A DNA stretch of 64,000 bases from Thermoactinospora rubra (GTDB taxonomy: Bacteria; Actinomycetota; Actinomycetes; Streptosporangiales; Streptosporangiaceae), in NCBI RefSeq assembly GCF_002093975.1, contig NZ_KZ084334.1, positions 90,406 through 154,405 on the forward strand, in the 5' to 3' direction. Position numbers and translations under genes: made by a program. Each line of letters starts with the position of its first letter. Positions within the stretch are counted from its first letter, which is position 1. Below the pieces are notes generated by a model that was not told where the DNA came from, made no database searches, and was given only the letters and a program-made list of their open reading frames with translations. Shown here piece after piece: positions 41,675 to 50,649 of the stretch.

Positions 41675-42979
41675 ATGAACGACCTCGACGAGGCCATCGC
41701 CAGGAGCCTGGGCCGGGCGGCCGAGCGGGCGCCGCGCCTGCCCGAGGGCCTGGCCGCCCGGGTGGAGACCCGCTACCGCGCCCGGCGGCGCCGCCGGCAG
41801 GCGGTGCTGGCCGCCGCGGCCGTCGCCGTCGTGGCGGGCGGCACGGTCCTGGTCCTGCGGGACACACCGGCCTCCACCACGGTCGCGACGACGCCGGACC
41901 GCTCGGCGCAACCCGCCACCGTGACCGCGCCCGACGCCGCCGTGACCGCGCAGGTCCCGCCGCCGCCCACAGAGCTGTCATCGTCCCCGGAGCCCAACGC
42001 CCCCCTCACCTTCACCGCCGAGGCGACCCCCGGCCCCGCGGGCGCCCTCCCCCCGCCCGTCGAGCAGGTCTGGCCGCAGGCGGTCAGGAAGATCCCCGCC
42101 AGACTCGCCGACGGCCGCGCCTACCACCCGCAGCTGTTCCTCGACGACCGCACGCTGCTCCTCACCACCGAGTCCGGCTTCGAGAAGGCCGACGCCGTCC
42201 ACTCCTACGACCTGGAGACCCGGCAGGCCACGAAGATCGCCGACGTGGTGACGCCGGCGGGTTCGACGACCTTCGCCTCGGACTTCGCCGCCGGCGACGG
42301 CCACCTGGTGTGGTGGACGGCGCGCGGGAACCAGGTCACGATCTGGGCCGTCCCCCTCGGGGGCGGGACGGCTGAGAAGGTCGCCACCCACGCCACCGCC
42401 GGCGGCCTGGACAGGCTCCAGGTGGCGGACGGCACGATCTACTTCTCCGGCCAGGAGGCCCCGGGCGTCTACAGCGTGCCGCTCGGGGGCGGGACCGTGG
42501 AACGGGTCGAGCGGGCCGGCGAGCACCGCCTGATGGCCTGGCCGTGGGTCGGCGTCCGCGCCAAGGAGGTGAGCGACGGCTTCACCGCCATCGTCAACGT
42601 CGAGACCGGCGAGAAGAAGGAGGCCGTCGTGCGGCCCGGCGAGAGCTTCTTCGGCTGCGGGCTGGTCATGTGCTCCGGGAGCCGGGAGGGGCAGGCGTTC
42701 GTGCGCATGCGTGACGGCGGCGGGGAGCAGCGGCTCGACGCCATGGTGCCCCCGGGCGTGGCCCCCGCCCTGGACCGCTTTCTCACCTACCCGATCGGCG
42801 ACGACGGCTGGGAGGGGGTCGTGCTGCGCGACCTGACCGGCGGCACGCAGGCCGAGCTGGGCATCCGCCCCGGCAAGGACGGCTCGATCGACACTCCCAT
42901 GCCGGCCTCCGGCGGTCGCCTGCTCACCTACGAGCTCGGCGAGGAGCGGATCGTCATCGACCTGTCGAAGATCCCGTAG
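41675..42979 (+). CDS. Membrane protein partner of sigma factor, propeller-like C-terminal domain
   Basis: 434 residues; ATG at 41675 with GAGGAG upstream. A short cytoplasmic segment (MNDLDEAIARSLGRAAERAP) precedes one span (AVLAAAAVAVVAGGTVLVL), then a proline/threonine-rich linker and a domain with repeated blades (SYDLETRQATKIADV, VPLGGGTAEKVATH, VPLGGGTVERVERAG). Such proteins sit beside SigE-type sigma factors and probably act as anti-sigma or sensor. No zinc anti-sigma motif is present. Overlaps the end of the convergent kinase gene by 26 bases. Confidence 0.7.
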   Translation: MNDLDEAIARSLGRAAERAPRLPEGLAARVETRYRARRRRRQAVLAAAAVAVVAGGTVLVLRDTPASTTVATTPDRSAQPATVTAPDAAVTAQVPPPPTELSSSPEPNAPLTFTAEATPGPAGALPPPVEQVWPQAVRKIPARLADGRAYHPQLFLDDRTLLLTTESGFEKADAVHSYDLETRQATKIADVVTPAGSTTFASDFAAGDGHLVWWTARGNQVTIWAVPLGGGTAEKVATHATAGGLDRLQVADGTIYFSGQEAPGVYSVPLGGGTVERVERAGEHRLMAWPWVGVRAKEVSDGFTAIVNVETGEKKEAVVRPGESFFGCGLVMCSGSREGQAFVRMRDGGGEQRLDAMVPPGVAPALDRFLTYPIGDDGWEGVVLRDLTGGTQAELGIRPGKDGSIDTPMPASGGRLLTYELGEERIVIDLSKIP

Positions 42980-44495
42980 GTCCCGTCGGGGACGGGGTCG
43001 CGGTCTGCGACGGCGTCGCGCTCTGGGAGGGGCCGGGCGACTCGCCCGGCCCCTCCTGCGGGATGCTGCTGATGCTGGTGGAGGGCTCGGGACAGCGGCC
43101 GCGCTTCCTGCCCGCCGGGTTGACGCACCCGCCGGGGTCGCCGGGGCGGGGCCGCTCGGCGCTGGGCGGCGGCGTCCCGCCCTCGTCGCGGTGGTGGTCC
43201 GGTGTGGGCAGGCTCACCACCACGGTGGGCCGGACGGTGGCGGTGCGCGTGACGACCACCGTCGGCGTGGCGGTGCCCGAGGGGCGGATCAGGCCCGAGG
43301 TGCCCGCGACGATCGGCTTGACCGTGGAGTCCGCGGTGCCGTGCGGGCGGACCACCGGCACGGCCTGCGGGCTTGGCGGCGTGGCGGCCCGCAGGCCCGC
43401 GCCCCCGCCGGCCGCCGCCACGGTCACGGCCGCGATGGACACCGTCGCCAGGGCCGCGAAGCTCGCGTGCGACAGGTGGGCGCCCTGCCGGGCCCGGCGC
43501 CGCCGCCGGGGCGCGGTCCGCTCCTGCCGGGCGGGCTCCGCCTGCGACCTGCCCGGCGCCCGGCTCGCCTCGCCCGCCGGGTACGGCACGGCCGTCCAGA
43601 TGCGCCGCAGTACGCCGGCCACGGCCTCCCGCAGGTCCCACGGGTCGCCCACGCCGCCCACGGCCAGCAGCGCCCGCAGCAGCTCGGCCGAGGAGGGCCG
43701 CCCGGCGGGATCCTTGGCCAGGGCCGCCTCCACGGCGGGCCGCAGCAGCGCCGGGACGTTGCCCGTCCTCGGCGGCTCCAGCAGGATCCGCCGGGTGATC
43801 ACGTCGGCCTCGCCCGTGCCGAAGGGGTGGCCGCCGGTGGCGGCGAAGGCCACCAGGCACCCCCAGGCGAACACGTCGGAGGCCGGCACGGCGGGCCGGC
43901 CGGTCAGCCGCTCGGGCGCGACCCAGCCGGGGCTTCCCATGACGTGGCCGGCCTGGGTGTGGGCGGTGGCGGTGTCCAGGTCGCGGGCGATGCCGAAGTC
44001 GATGACGCGCGGCCCGTCGGGCGACAGCAGTACGTTGCCGGGCTTGAGGTCGCGGTGGACGAGCCCGGCCTCGTGGACGGCCACGAGCGCCGCCGCCACG
44101 CCGAGCGCCACGCCGTAGGCGAGGTCGGGGGGCAGCGGCCCGCGGGCGGCGACGACCTGGGACAGGGCCGGTCCCCTGATGTATTCGGTGACCAGGTAGG
44201 GCCGGTCGTGGTCGGTGCCGTCCTCGATGACCGCGGCGGTGCAGAACGGCACGACCCGGCGGGAGAAGGCCACCTCCTCGCGGAAGCGGGCGCGCAGCGT
44301 GGGGTCGGCGAGGTGGACCGCGTGCGGGGTCTTGAGCGCAACCAGCCCGCCGCGCGGATGCTCGGCCAGGTAGACCACGCCCATGCCGCCGGAGCCGAGC
44401 CTTCCCAGCAGCAGGTATCGGCCGATGATGACCGGGTCGCCCACCGTAAGCGGCCGCACGCCCGGCGGCATGCCGTCGCTCCCACCTCGCGCCAT
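42954..44495 (-). CDS. Membrane Ser/Thr protein kinase
   Basis: 513 residues. Catalytic motifs are complete: LGSGGMGVVY (33-42), VALK (K55), VHRDLKPGNVLL (D149), DFGIARD (D166) and MGSPGWVAPERL. A span follows near residues 335-355 (SFAALATVSIAAVTVAAAGG), then an extracytoplasmic Pro/Ser/Thr-rich tail of about 150 residues with one cysteine pair (GGCVNPAGRKRGRCPE). Start is the ATG at 44495; a GTG nine bases earlier is possible. The only kinase in the window without a propeller tail. Confidence 0.87.
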   Translation of the reverse strand: MARGGSDGMPPGVRPLTVGDPVIIGRYLLLGRLGSGGMGVVYLAEHPRGGLVALKTPHAVHLADPTLRARFREEVAFSRRVVPFCTAAVIEDGTDHDRPYLVTEYIRGPALSQVVAARGPLPPDLAYGVALGVAAALVAVHEAGLVHRDLKPGNVLLSPDGPRVIDFGIARDLDTATAHTQAGHVMGSPGWVAPERLTGRPAVPASDVFAWGCLVAFAATGGHPFGTGEADVITRRILLEPPRTGNVPALLRPAVEAALAKDPAGRPSSAELLRALLAVGGVGDPWDLREAVAGVLRRIWTAVPYPAGEASRAPGRSQAEPARQERTAPRRRRRARQGAHLSHASFAALATVSIAAVTVAAAGGGAGLRAATPPSPQAVPVVRPHGTADSTVKPIVAGTSGLIRPSGTATPTVVVTRTATVRPTVVVSLPTPDHHRDEGGTPPPSAERPRPGDPGGCVNPAGRKRGRCPEPSTSISSIPQEGPGESPGPSQSATPSQTATPSPTGPTGSSTGR

Positions 44496-44651
44496 GAACG
44501 ACACTGTGACCCGGGGGCGGCGGGTGTGCGGGCGAAGGTGTCACAAGCGGTATCGCAGGTAAGGCGAATCTTGCTGAAAAGTGAGTAAAAGGTGTGATAC
44601 CTGCTGTTTTGCGTGGCGGATGAGGAAGGCGATGCCAGCGTCCTCGGCCGC

Positions 44652-45482
44652 TCAGGCGCCGGCGCCGCCCGTGAGCGCCACGGCCTCCTCGGCCTCCACC
44701 TGGCGGTTCCAGTCCTTCTTGACCGCGCGCCAGCCCTCGTCGTCGACGCCGGCGCGCCAGTAGCCCGAGATCGACAGCCGCTCCAGCGGGACGCCGCGCT
44801 CGACCCGCAGGTGGCGGCGCAGGATCTTGACGAAGCCGGCCTCGCCGTGGACGAAGCCGTGCACCCGGCCCGGCGGGAACGCCAGCCCCGTCACGGCCTC
44901 CACCAGGGCCTCGCCGTAGGGGCGGGCGCCCCGGTGCAGCCACACCACGTGCGCCTCCCCCGAGGTCTCCAGCTTCTGCTCCTCCTCCGGCCCCGACACC
45001 TCCAGGAAGACGTGGGCGAGCGCGCCGGGCGGCAGCGCCTCCAGCGAGGCGGCGATGGCCGGCAGGGCGCTCTCGTCCCCGGCCATGAGGTGCCAGTCCG
45101 CCGCGGGGTCGGGCGCGTAGGCGCCGCCGGGCCCCACCATGAGCACCTCGTCGCCCGGCCGCGCGTTGGCCGCCCACGGCCCGGCCAGCCCCTCGTCGCC
45201 GTGGTAGACGAAGTCGAGCGTCAGCTCGCGGGCCTCCGGGTCCCAGGCCCGCACCGTGTAGGTGCGCAGGCGCGGCCACTGCTCGCGCGGCAGCGCCTCA
45301 CGGCAGGCCGCCATGTCGAACGGCTCGGGATAGGCCACGCCCGGCTGCTTGAACACCAGCTTGACGTAGTGGTCGGTGAGCCCGGACGTGGCGAAGTCAC
45401 GCAGCCCGTCGCCGCCGACCACCACCCGGATCATGTGCGGCGTCAGCCGCTCGGTGCGCAGCACGACTCCCCGGTGCGTCAT
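44652..45482 (-). CDS. Siderophore-interacting protein (ferric-siderophore reductase)
   Basis: 276 residues of the SIP/ViuB family: an FAD-binding beta barrel (RLTPHMIRVVVGGDGLRDF; RTYTVRAWD) and an NAD(P)H domain (GDESALPAIAASLEALP; SGYWRAGVDDEGWRAVKKDW). The RxYTxR motif that holds FAD is present. These enzymes reduce iron in imported siderophores in the cytoplasm. The palindromic iron box lies just upstream, so iron repression by an IdeR/DtxR protein is expected. Confidence 0.9.
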   Translation of the reverse strand: MTHRGVVLRTERLTPHMIRVVVGGDGLRDFATSGLTDHYVKLVFKQPGVAYPEPFDMAACREALPREQWPRLRTYTVRAWDPEARELTLDFVYHGDEGLAGPWAANARPGDEVLMVGPGGAYAPDPAADWHLMAGDESALPAIAASLEALPPGALAHVFLEVSGPEEEQKLETSGEAHVVWLHRGARPYGEALVEAVTGLAFPPGRVHGFVHGEAGFVKILRRHLRVERGVPLERLSISGYWRAGVDDEGWRAVKKDWNRQVEAEEAVALTGGAGA

Positions 45483-45502
45483 CCTGAACCCCCAGTGCTT
45501 TG

Positions 45503-45520
45503 TTAGGTAAACCTAACCTA
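45503..45520. promoter_or_regulatory. IdeR/DtxR iron box
   Basis: TTAGGTAAACCTAACCTA fits the TTAGGTTAGSCTAACCTAA consensus closely and lies 21-38 bases before the siderophore-reductase start. Confidence 0.8.
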
Positions 45521-46477
45521 TCAGGCGGCGGCCGACCCCGCCGCCCCCGCCCGCGGGAGATCGGCCAGGAACTCGGCCATGTGCCGGTAGGCCAGCCGGG
45601 CCTCCGGCAGGACGTCGGCGAGGATGGGGAAGGCGTGCGGCATGTTCGGCCACTCCTCGTAGCGCACCGGCACCCCGGCCCTGCGGGCCTGCACGGTCAC
45701 GCGGCGGGCCTCCTCGCGCAGCACCTCGGTGGAACCCGTCATGATCATCAGCGGCGGCAGGCCGGTGTAGTCGCCCAGCACCGGCGACACCAGCGGGTCG
45801 TGCGGGTCCAGCCCGGCCGTCCAGCGGCGGGCCAGCCACCGCACGCGGGAGGCCGACAGCATCGGGTCCTGCCACCGGTTGGCGCGGCGCGGGAAGTCGG
45901 TCAGGTCCGCCCACGGTGACAGGCAGATCGCCGCCGCCGGCATCGGCCGGTCGCGGTCGCGCAGCGCCAGCAGCGTCGCCAGCGTCAGGTGACCGCCCGC
46001 CGAGTCGCCCGCCAGCAGGATGTCCCGCGGCTCGTGGCCGCGGCCCAGCAGGCAGTCGTAGGCGTCCAGCGCGTCCTCCAGCGACGCGCTCAGCGGGTGG
46101 ACCGGCCCCTGCCGGTAGTCCAGGGCCAGCACGGGACGCCGCGCCACCACCGACAGCCGCCACGTGATCGCCCGGTGGGTGGCCGGCGAACAGGAGAAGT
46201 AACCGCCGCCGTGGAAGTAGAGCAGGACCTTGCGCTCGTCCAGGCCGCCGCCCGCGCGCACCCACTCCCCGCCGCACCGCGCCAGCTCGTGGGGGATGAC
46301 GGTCACGTGCCGCGGCAACGGCAGCGCCACCTGGCCCAGCACCGAGCAGGCGCTCAGCGCCAGCGGATGGCGCAGCAGCAGGTGGCCGAGCGGTTTGACG
46401 GCGCCCCACAGCACGCCGTTGAGGGCACGCGCCTGCCAGCTGAAGGGGTAGCGGGGGAAGACGTCCTGGTCGAGCAT
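45521..46477 (-). CDS. HSL-type alpha/beta hydrolase (esterase)
   Basis: 318 residues. The oxyanion motif HGGGYFSC and the nucleophile GDSAGGH are those of hormone-sensitive-lipase-family esterases; the aspartate and histidine are probably in MTGSTEVLREEA and MPHAFPIL. It hydrolyses short acyl esters or a small-molecule ester. Start is ATG at 46477 with GAGGAGG six bases upstream. The neighbouring iron box points toward the reductase, not this gene. Confidence 0.87.
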   Translation of the reverse strand: MLDQDVFPRYPFSWQARALNGVLWGAVKPLGHLLLRHPLALSACSVLGQVALPLPRHVTVIPHELARCGGEWVRAGGGLDERKVLLYFHGGGYFSCSPATHRAITWRLSVVARRPVLALDYRQGPVHPLSASLEDALDAYDCLLGRGHEPRDILLAGDSAGGHLTLATLLALRDRDRPMPAAAICLSPWADLTDFPRRANRWQDPMLSASRVRWLARRWTAGLDPHDPLVSPVLGDYTGLPPLMIMTGSTEVLREEARRVTVQARRAGVPVRYEEWPNMPHAFPILADVLPEARLAYRHMAEFLADLPRAGAAGSAAA

Positions 46478-46741
46478 GCACAGCCTCCTCGAGGAAGATT
46501 GCCCGCCAGAACATTGCTTTAACGGGATATTTCGGGAAGGCCATGTCACCCTGGCGGCATGGCCGGACCCTCGGCGACGCCGCTGCGCGAGCGGCCGGCC
46601 GGGAACGGCGGCCCGTGGGCGTGCCGGCCCAAGCGCCTCGGTTATCGGCTTGCCGACCGCTGACCGCCGAACGGATAATCGCGGGGCTCACCCGTGCCCG
46701 CCCCCGGGCACGGGCTGTCGTCATGCCGTCACGCAGCGGAG

Positions 46742-47521
46742 GTGACCATTCTCTACCTCAAACTCATCCACTACAGCTTCAGAAGGCACGCCACCTACGT
46801 GGGGGCGGGCCTGGCCGGCGCGTTCACCAACAGCGTCTTCGGCGTCCTGCGCGCCTACATCCTCATCGCCCTCTGGCAGGCCCGGCCCGGCCTCGGCGGC
46901 TACGACGTGACCGCAGCCGTCACCTTCTGCTTCCTCACCCAGGCCATGATCGGACCCATGCAGCTGTTCGGCGGCGGCCTGACCCTCCCCGAGCGCATCC
47001 GCAGCGGCGACATCGCGCTCGACCTCGTCCGCCCCGCCTCCCTCCAGCTGTGGTGCCTGGCCGAGGACCTGGGCAGGGCCGCCTTCCTGCTGCTCGTCCG
47101 CAGCCTGCCGCCCACCCTCCTGGGCGCGGCGCTGTTCGGCATCACCGCCCCCGCCGACGTGCCGACCCTCGCCGTGGCCTTCCTGCTCGGCCTGCTCGTC
47201 AGCTTCGCCTGGCGCTACCTGGTGGCGCTGTCGGTGTGCTGGCTCGCCGACGACCGCGGCGTCGCGACCGCCTCGATGCTGCTCATGACCTTCTTCAGCG
47301 GCCTGATGCTGCCGCTGAACATCTTCCCCGGCTGGTTCGGCGAGCTGGCCAGGGCCCTGCCGTTCGCCGCCATGGTCCAGGTGCCCTCCGACGTCTATCT
47401 GGGCACCGCCGACCCGCTGCCCGCCTTCGCCTTCCAGGCGACGTGGGCGCTCGTCCTGCTCGCCCTCGGCGTCCTGGCCACCCGGGCGATCCGCCACAAG
47501 GTGGTGATCCAGGGTGGTTAG
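46742..47521 (+). CDS. ABC-2 type exporter permease (first)
   Basis: 259 residues, about six spans, of the ABC-2 membrane_6 type (FCFLTQAMIGPMQLFGGGLT, LPERIRSGDIALDLVRPASL). The motif ERIRSGDIxxxLxRP is characteristic. Start probably GTG at 46742, directly after GGAG; the ribosome site overlaps it, so the start may be slightly different. Co-translated with the second permease (8-base overlap). Confidence 0.82.
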   Translation: MTILYLKLIHYSFRRHATYVGAGLAGAFTNSVFGVLRAYILIALWQARPGLGGYDVTAAVTFCFLTQAMIGPMQLFGGGLTLPERIRSGDIALDLVRPASLQLWCLAEDLGRAAFLLLVRSLPPTLLGAALFGITAPADVPTLAVAFLLGLLVSFAWRYLVALSVCWLADDRGVATASMLLMTFFSGLMLPLNIFPGWFGELARALPFAAMVQVPSDVYLGTADPLPAFAFQATWALVLLALGVLATRAIRHKVVIQGG

Positions 47522-48302
47522 GACCTACCTCCTGCTGGCCTGGACCTGGACCCGGGCGGCCGCCGCCTACCCGCTCTCCTTCGCGCTCATGTGCGTGATG
47601 AGCGCCGTCGTCGCGGGCCTCGACGTCGTCGTCATCCTGATCATCTTCGCCAACACCACCTCGCTGGCCGGCTTCTCCCGCGAAGAGGTCCTCTTCCTGT
47701 ACGGCGCGGCCACGCTCGCCTTCACCGTCGCCGACACCTTCTGCGGCAACCTCGACCGCATCAGCCAGCACATCAAGGCCGGCACCCTCGACACGATGCT
47801 CATCCGGCCCGCCGGCCCGTGGATCCAGGTGGCGACCGACCGGTTCATGCCCGCGCGGCTGGGCCGCATCGTCCAGGCGGTCGCCGTCCTCGCCTACGCG
47901 CTGACCGCCCTGGACCTGCCCTGGCAGCGGCTCTGGATGCTCCCGGTCATGATCGCCACCGGGCTGGTGATCTTCGCCGCGCTGTGGACGCTCGGCGGGG
48001 CCGCGCAGTTCGTCCTCGTCGACGCGCCGGAGGTCACCAACGCCTTCACCTACGGCAGCGGGCAGCTGTCGCAGTACCCCTTCAGCGTCTACGGCCGCGA
48101 CCTGGTGCGCGGCGTGACCTACGTGCTGCCGCTGGCCTTCGTCAACTGGCAGCCCGGCCTGTATGTGCTGGGCAGGGCCGACCCCTTCGGCACGCCGGAG
48201 TTCATGCGGTTTCTCGGGCCCGTCGCGGCCCTCCTCCTGGCCCTTCTGGCCGCCGCGGCCTGGCGGCGGGGGCTACGTCACTACCGATCCACGGGGAGCT
48301 GA
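47514..48302 (+). CDS. ABC-2 type exporter permease (second)
   Basis: 262 residues, about six spans. RISQHIKAGTLDTMLIRPAG is the same family motif as in the first permease. GTG start overlaps the first permease by eight bases. It forms a heterodimer with the first permease and is driven by the ATPase immediately downstream. Confidence 0.83.
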   Translation: MVRTYLLLAWTWTRAAAAYPLSFALMCVMSAVVAGLDVVVILIIFANTTSLAGFSREEVLFLYGAATLAFTVADTFCGNLDRISQHIKAGTLDTMLIRPAGPWIQVATDRFMPARLGRIVQAVAVLAYALTALDLPWQRLWMLPVMIATGLVIFAALWTLGGAAQFVLVDAPEVTNAFTYGSGQLSQYPFSVYGRDLVRGVTYVLPLAFVNWQPGLYVLGRADPFGTPEFMRFLGPVAALLLALLAAAAWRRGLRHYRSTGS

Positions 48303-48305
48303 ACG

Positions 48306-49037
48306 ATGATCGAGCTTGTGCGGGCCGGGCGGTCGTTCAAGGCCCGGCGCACGACCGTGCACGCCGTACGGGACCTGACCTTCACCATCGAGCCGGGCGA
48401 GTTCGTGGGCTACCTCGGCCCCAACGGCGCCGGCAAGTCCACCACCATCAAGATGCTGTGCGGCATCCTCACGCCCACGTCCGGGACGGTGCGGGTGGCC
48501 GGGCTCGACCCCTCGCGCCGGCGCACCACGCTGGCCCGGCGCGTCGGCGTGGTCTTCGGGCAGCGGACGACGCTGTGGTGGGACCTGCCGCTGCGGGACA
48601 GTTTCGACCTGATCCGGCACCTTTACAAAGTAGATCGCAAGGTGTTCGCCGAGCGGCTGGAGGAGCTCGTCGAGACGCTGGACCTGGGCGAGTTCCTCAA
48701 GCGGCCGGTGCGGCAGCTCAGCCTCGGCCAGCGCATGTGCGGCGACCTCGCGGCGGCCCTGCTCCACGCGCCGGAGATCCTCGTGCTCGACGAGCCCACG
48801 ATCGGCCTGGACGTGGTCAGCAAGGCCGGCATCCGCGACTTCCTCCGCCGTGTGAACGCCGAGCGCGGCACCACGATCCTGCTCACCACCCACGACCTGG
48901 GCGACATCGAGCGGCTGTGCCGCCGGGTGATGGTCATCGACCACGGCCGCCTGGCCTTCGACGGCTCGCTGGAGGAGTTCACGGCCGGGGAGTCCTCGCT
49001 CGAGGAGGTCGTCACCCGGCTCTACACGGGAAGCTAG
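48306..49037 (+). CDS. ABC exporter ATP-binding protein
   Basis: 243 residues. Walker A GPNGAGKSTT, Q-loop VVFGQRTTLWWD, signature LSLGQRMCGDLAAA, Walker B ILVLDEPTIGLD and H-loop LLTTHD are all present. It is co-transcribed with the two permeases just upstream. Substrate unknown; this family exports drugs or polysaccharide-like compounds. Confidence 0.9.
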   Translation: MIELVRAGRSFKARRTTVHAVRDLTFTIEPGEFVGYLGPNGAGKSTTIKMLCGILTPTSGTVRVAGLDPSRRRTTLARRVGVVFGQRTTLWWDLPLRDSFDLIRHLYKVDRKVFAERLEELVETLDLGEFLKRPVRQLSLGQRMCGDLAAALLHAPEILVLDEPTIGLDVVSKAGIRDFLRRVNAERGTTILLTTHDLGDIERLCRRVMVIDHGRLAFDGSLEEFTAGESSLEEVVTRLYTGS

Positions 49038-49071
49038 GCGGCGGCACGGGCCTGCGGCGCCTCGCGCGCCG

Positions 49072-49554
49072 CTAGTAGTAGCCGCCGCTCTCGCGCGTCT
49101 CGAACTCCTCGTCCTCCAGCTCCTCGTCCCGGCGCGACCAGCGTGAGGGCATCAGCACCGGGATGAACAGCGCCACGCCGAGCAGCGCGTAGACGCCGGT
49201 GGTCAGCAGGGTCTGGGTGCCGGCGCCCACGTCGCGGACCAGCTGGTGGACCGAGGGCTCCCTCGGGATGAGCGACAGGGCGCGGCCCACGTCCAGGGCG
49301 TAGACGACCGTCCAGGCCAGCAGCACCATCGACGGCACGAACGTGGCCAGCGGCGAGATCCGCCCGGCCAGCACCAGGCCGAGCACCAGGCCGACCGCGG
49401 CCATGGCGCCCAGCGCGATCCACAGCGGCCGGCCGCCGGACGGCGTGGCCGCGGCGCCGGCCTGCGCCTGGAAGGTCGCCCAGCCGGCGCCGCCGAGCAG
49501 GGCGGCGGTGACCACCAGCCCGACGAGCAAACCCGCGAAATGCCGCACGATCAT
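49072..49554 (-). CDS. Conserved-looking four-span membrane protein
   Basis: 160 residues with four hydrophobic spans (HFAGLLVGLVVTAALLGGAG; LWIALGAMAAVGLVLGLVLA; LATFVPSMVLLAWTVVYALD; LLTTGVYALLGVALFIPVLM) and an acidic tail DEELEDEEFETRE. Start ATG at 49554 after GAGG. Function unknown; such proteins are widespread in actinomycetes. It lies alone between the exporter and the next permease. Confidence 0.7.
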   Translation of the reverse strand: MIVRHFAGLLVGLVVTAALLGGAGWATFQAQAGAAATPSGGRPLWIALGAMAAVGLVLGLVLAGRISPLATFVPSMVLLAWTVVYALDVGRALSLIPREPSVHQLVRDVGAGTQTLLTTGVYALLGVALFIPVLMPSRWSRRDEELEDEEFETRESGGYY

Positions 49555-49683
49555 CACCTCGGCACCGACCCTAGCGACAAGTCCGGCCAAACCACTAGGC
49601 ATTGCGCGACATGGACATGCCGTGGCCTCAAGAACGGCCGGCGCCCCCGGCCGGCCGCGGCGCGCTGTGTCTCGGGAGGCGTT

Positions 49684-50649
49684 TCAGGAGGTGATGTCCT
49701 TGCTGGTGAAGCGGGCCCACGCCAGGGAGCCGAACAGGACGGTGTACGCGCAGAACGCCAGCAGCCCCTGCCCGAGGTCGGAGGTCGCGACGGGGTCCCG
49801 CAGGACGGCGTCGAACCCGGTCCAGCGGGTGGGCAGCAGGTACGGCGCGAGCCAGTCCAGCTGCGGGATGGCGCGCAGCACCTGGGTGACGACGATGAGC
49901 ACGACCGTGCCCGCCACGGCTCCGATGGGGATCTCGGTGAGGGTGGACAGCGCCATCGCGACCGCGGCGAGCGCGGCCATGCCGGCTGTGACGTAGCCGA
50001 CGATGAGGAGCGTGCGCAGGAGCCCCTCGGCCATGGTGACCGTGGTGCCCGACAGCAGCGTCACGTCGCCGACCGGGAACAACGCCAGGCCGGTGATCAG
50101 CGCGGTCGCGGCGACCGTCACAGTCAGCGCGAGGGAGAAGACGACGGCGTTGAGGTACTTGACCGCGAGCAGCCTGGTGCGCCCGGCGGGTGCGGTCAGC
50201 AGGTAGCGCAGCGTGCCCGCGTTCGCCTCGCCCGCGATCGCGTCGCCGCCCACCACCGCGACCGCCACCGGCATCAGCAGCGGCACGAGGACGTAGAGGG
50301 AGACGAAGGTCAGCATCAGGCCGTTGCCCGCCGTCGCCGCCACGATGCCGCCCGCGTCGCCGTCGGAGCCGAAGGTGCGCACCACGACGCCGATCAGCAC
50401 GGGGACGAGGGCCAGCAGCGCGAGCATGACGAGGTTGCGCGGGCGCCGGAAGGTCAGGCCGAGCTCGGAGCCCAGCAGCCGCGCGAAGGCGGCGACTCCG
50501 CCGGACCGCCCGGCCGTCCTGGCCGACGCCGCCGCCTGCCCGAGGACCTCCGTCCCGGCCGCGGATGCTCCGGCAGCGGACGCCTCGGCCGCGGGCGTCG
50601 AAACCCCGGCCGTGGACGTCCCGGCTGCCGAGATGTCAGCCGTCGACAT
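49684..50649 (-). CDS. ABC-2 type transporter permease
   Basis: 321 residues: about 50 low-complexity Ala/Ser/Thr-rich residues, then six spans (LVMLALLALVPVLIGVVVRT; MLTFVSLYVLVPLLMPVAVA; AGEANAGTLRYLLTAPAGRT marks the coupling loop). Overlaps the ATPase gene by 14 bases. Third gene of the LolA-like-ATPase-permease unit. Confidence 0.88.
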   Translation of the reverse strand: MSTADISAAGTSTAGVSTPAAEASAAGASAAGTEVLGQAAASARTAGRSGGVAAFARLLGSELGLTFRRPRNLVMLALLALVPVLIGVVVRTFGSDGDAGGIVAATAGNGLMLTFVSLYVLVPLLMPVAVAVVGGDAIAGEANAGTLRYLLTAPAGRTRLLAVKYLNAVVFSLALTVTVAATALITGLALFPVGDVTLLSGTTVTMAEGLLRTLLIVGYVTAGMAALAAVAMALSTLTEIPIGAVAGTVVLIVVTQVLRAIPQLDWLAPYLLPTRWTGFDAVLRDPVATSDLGQGLLAFCAYTVLFGSLAWARFTSKDITS

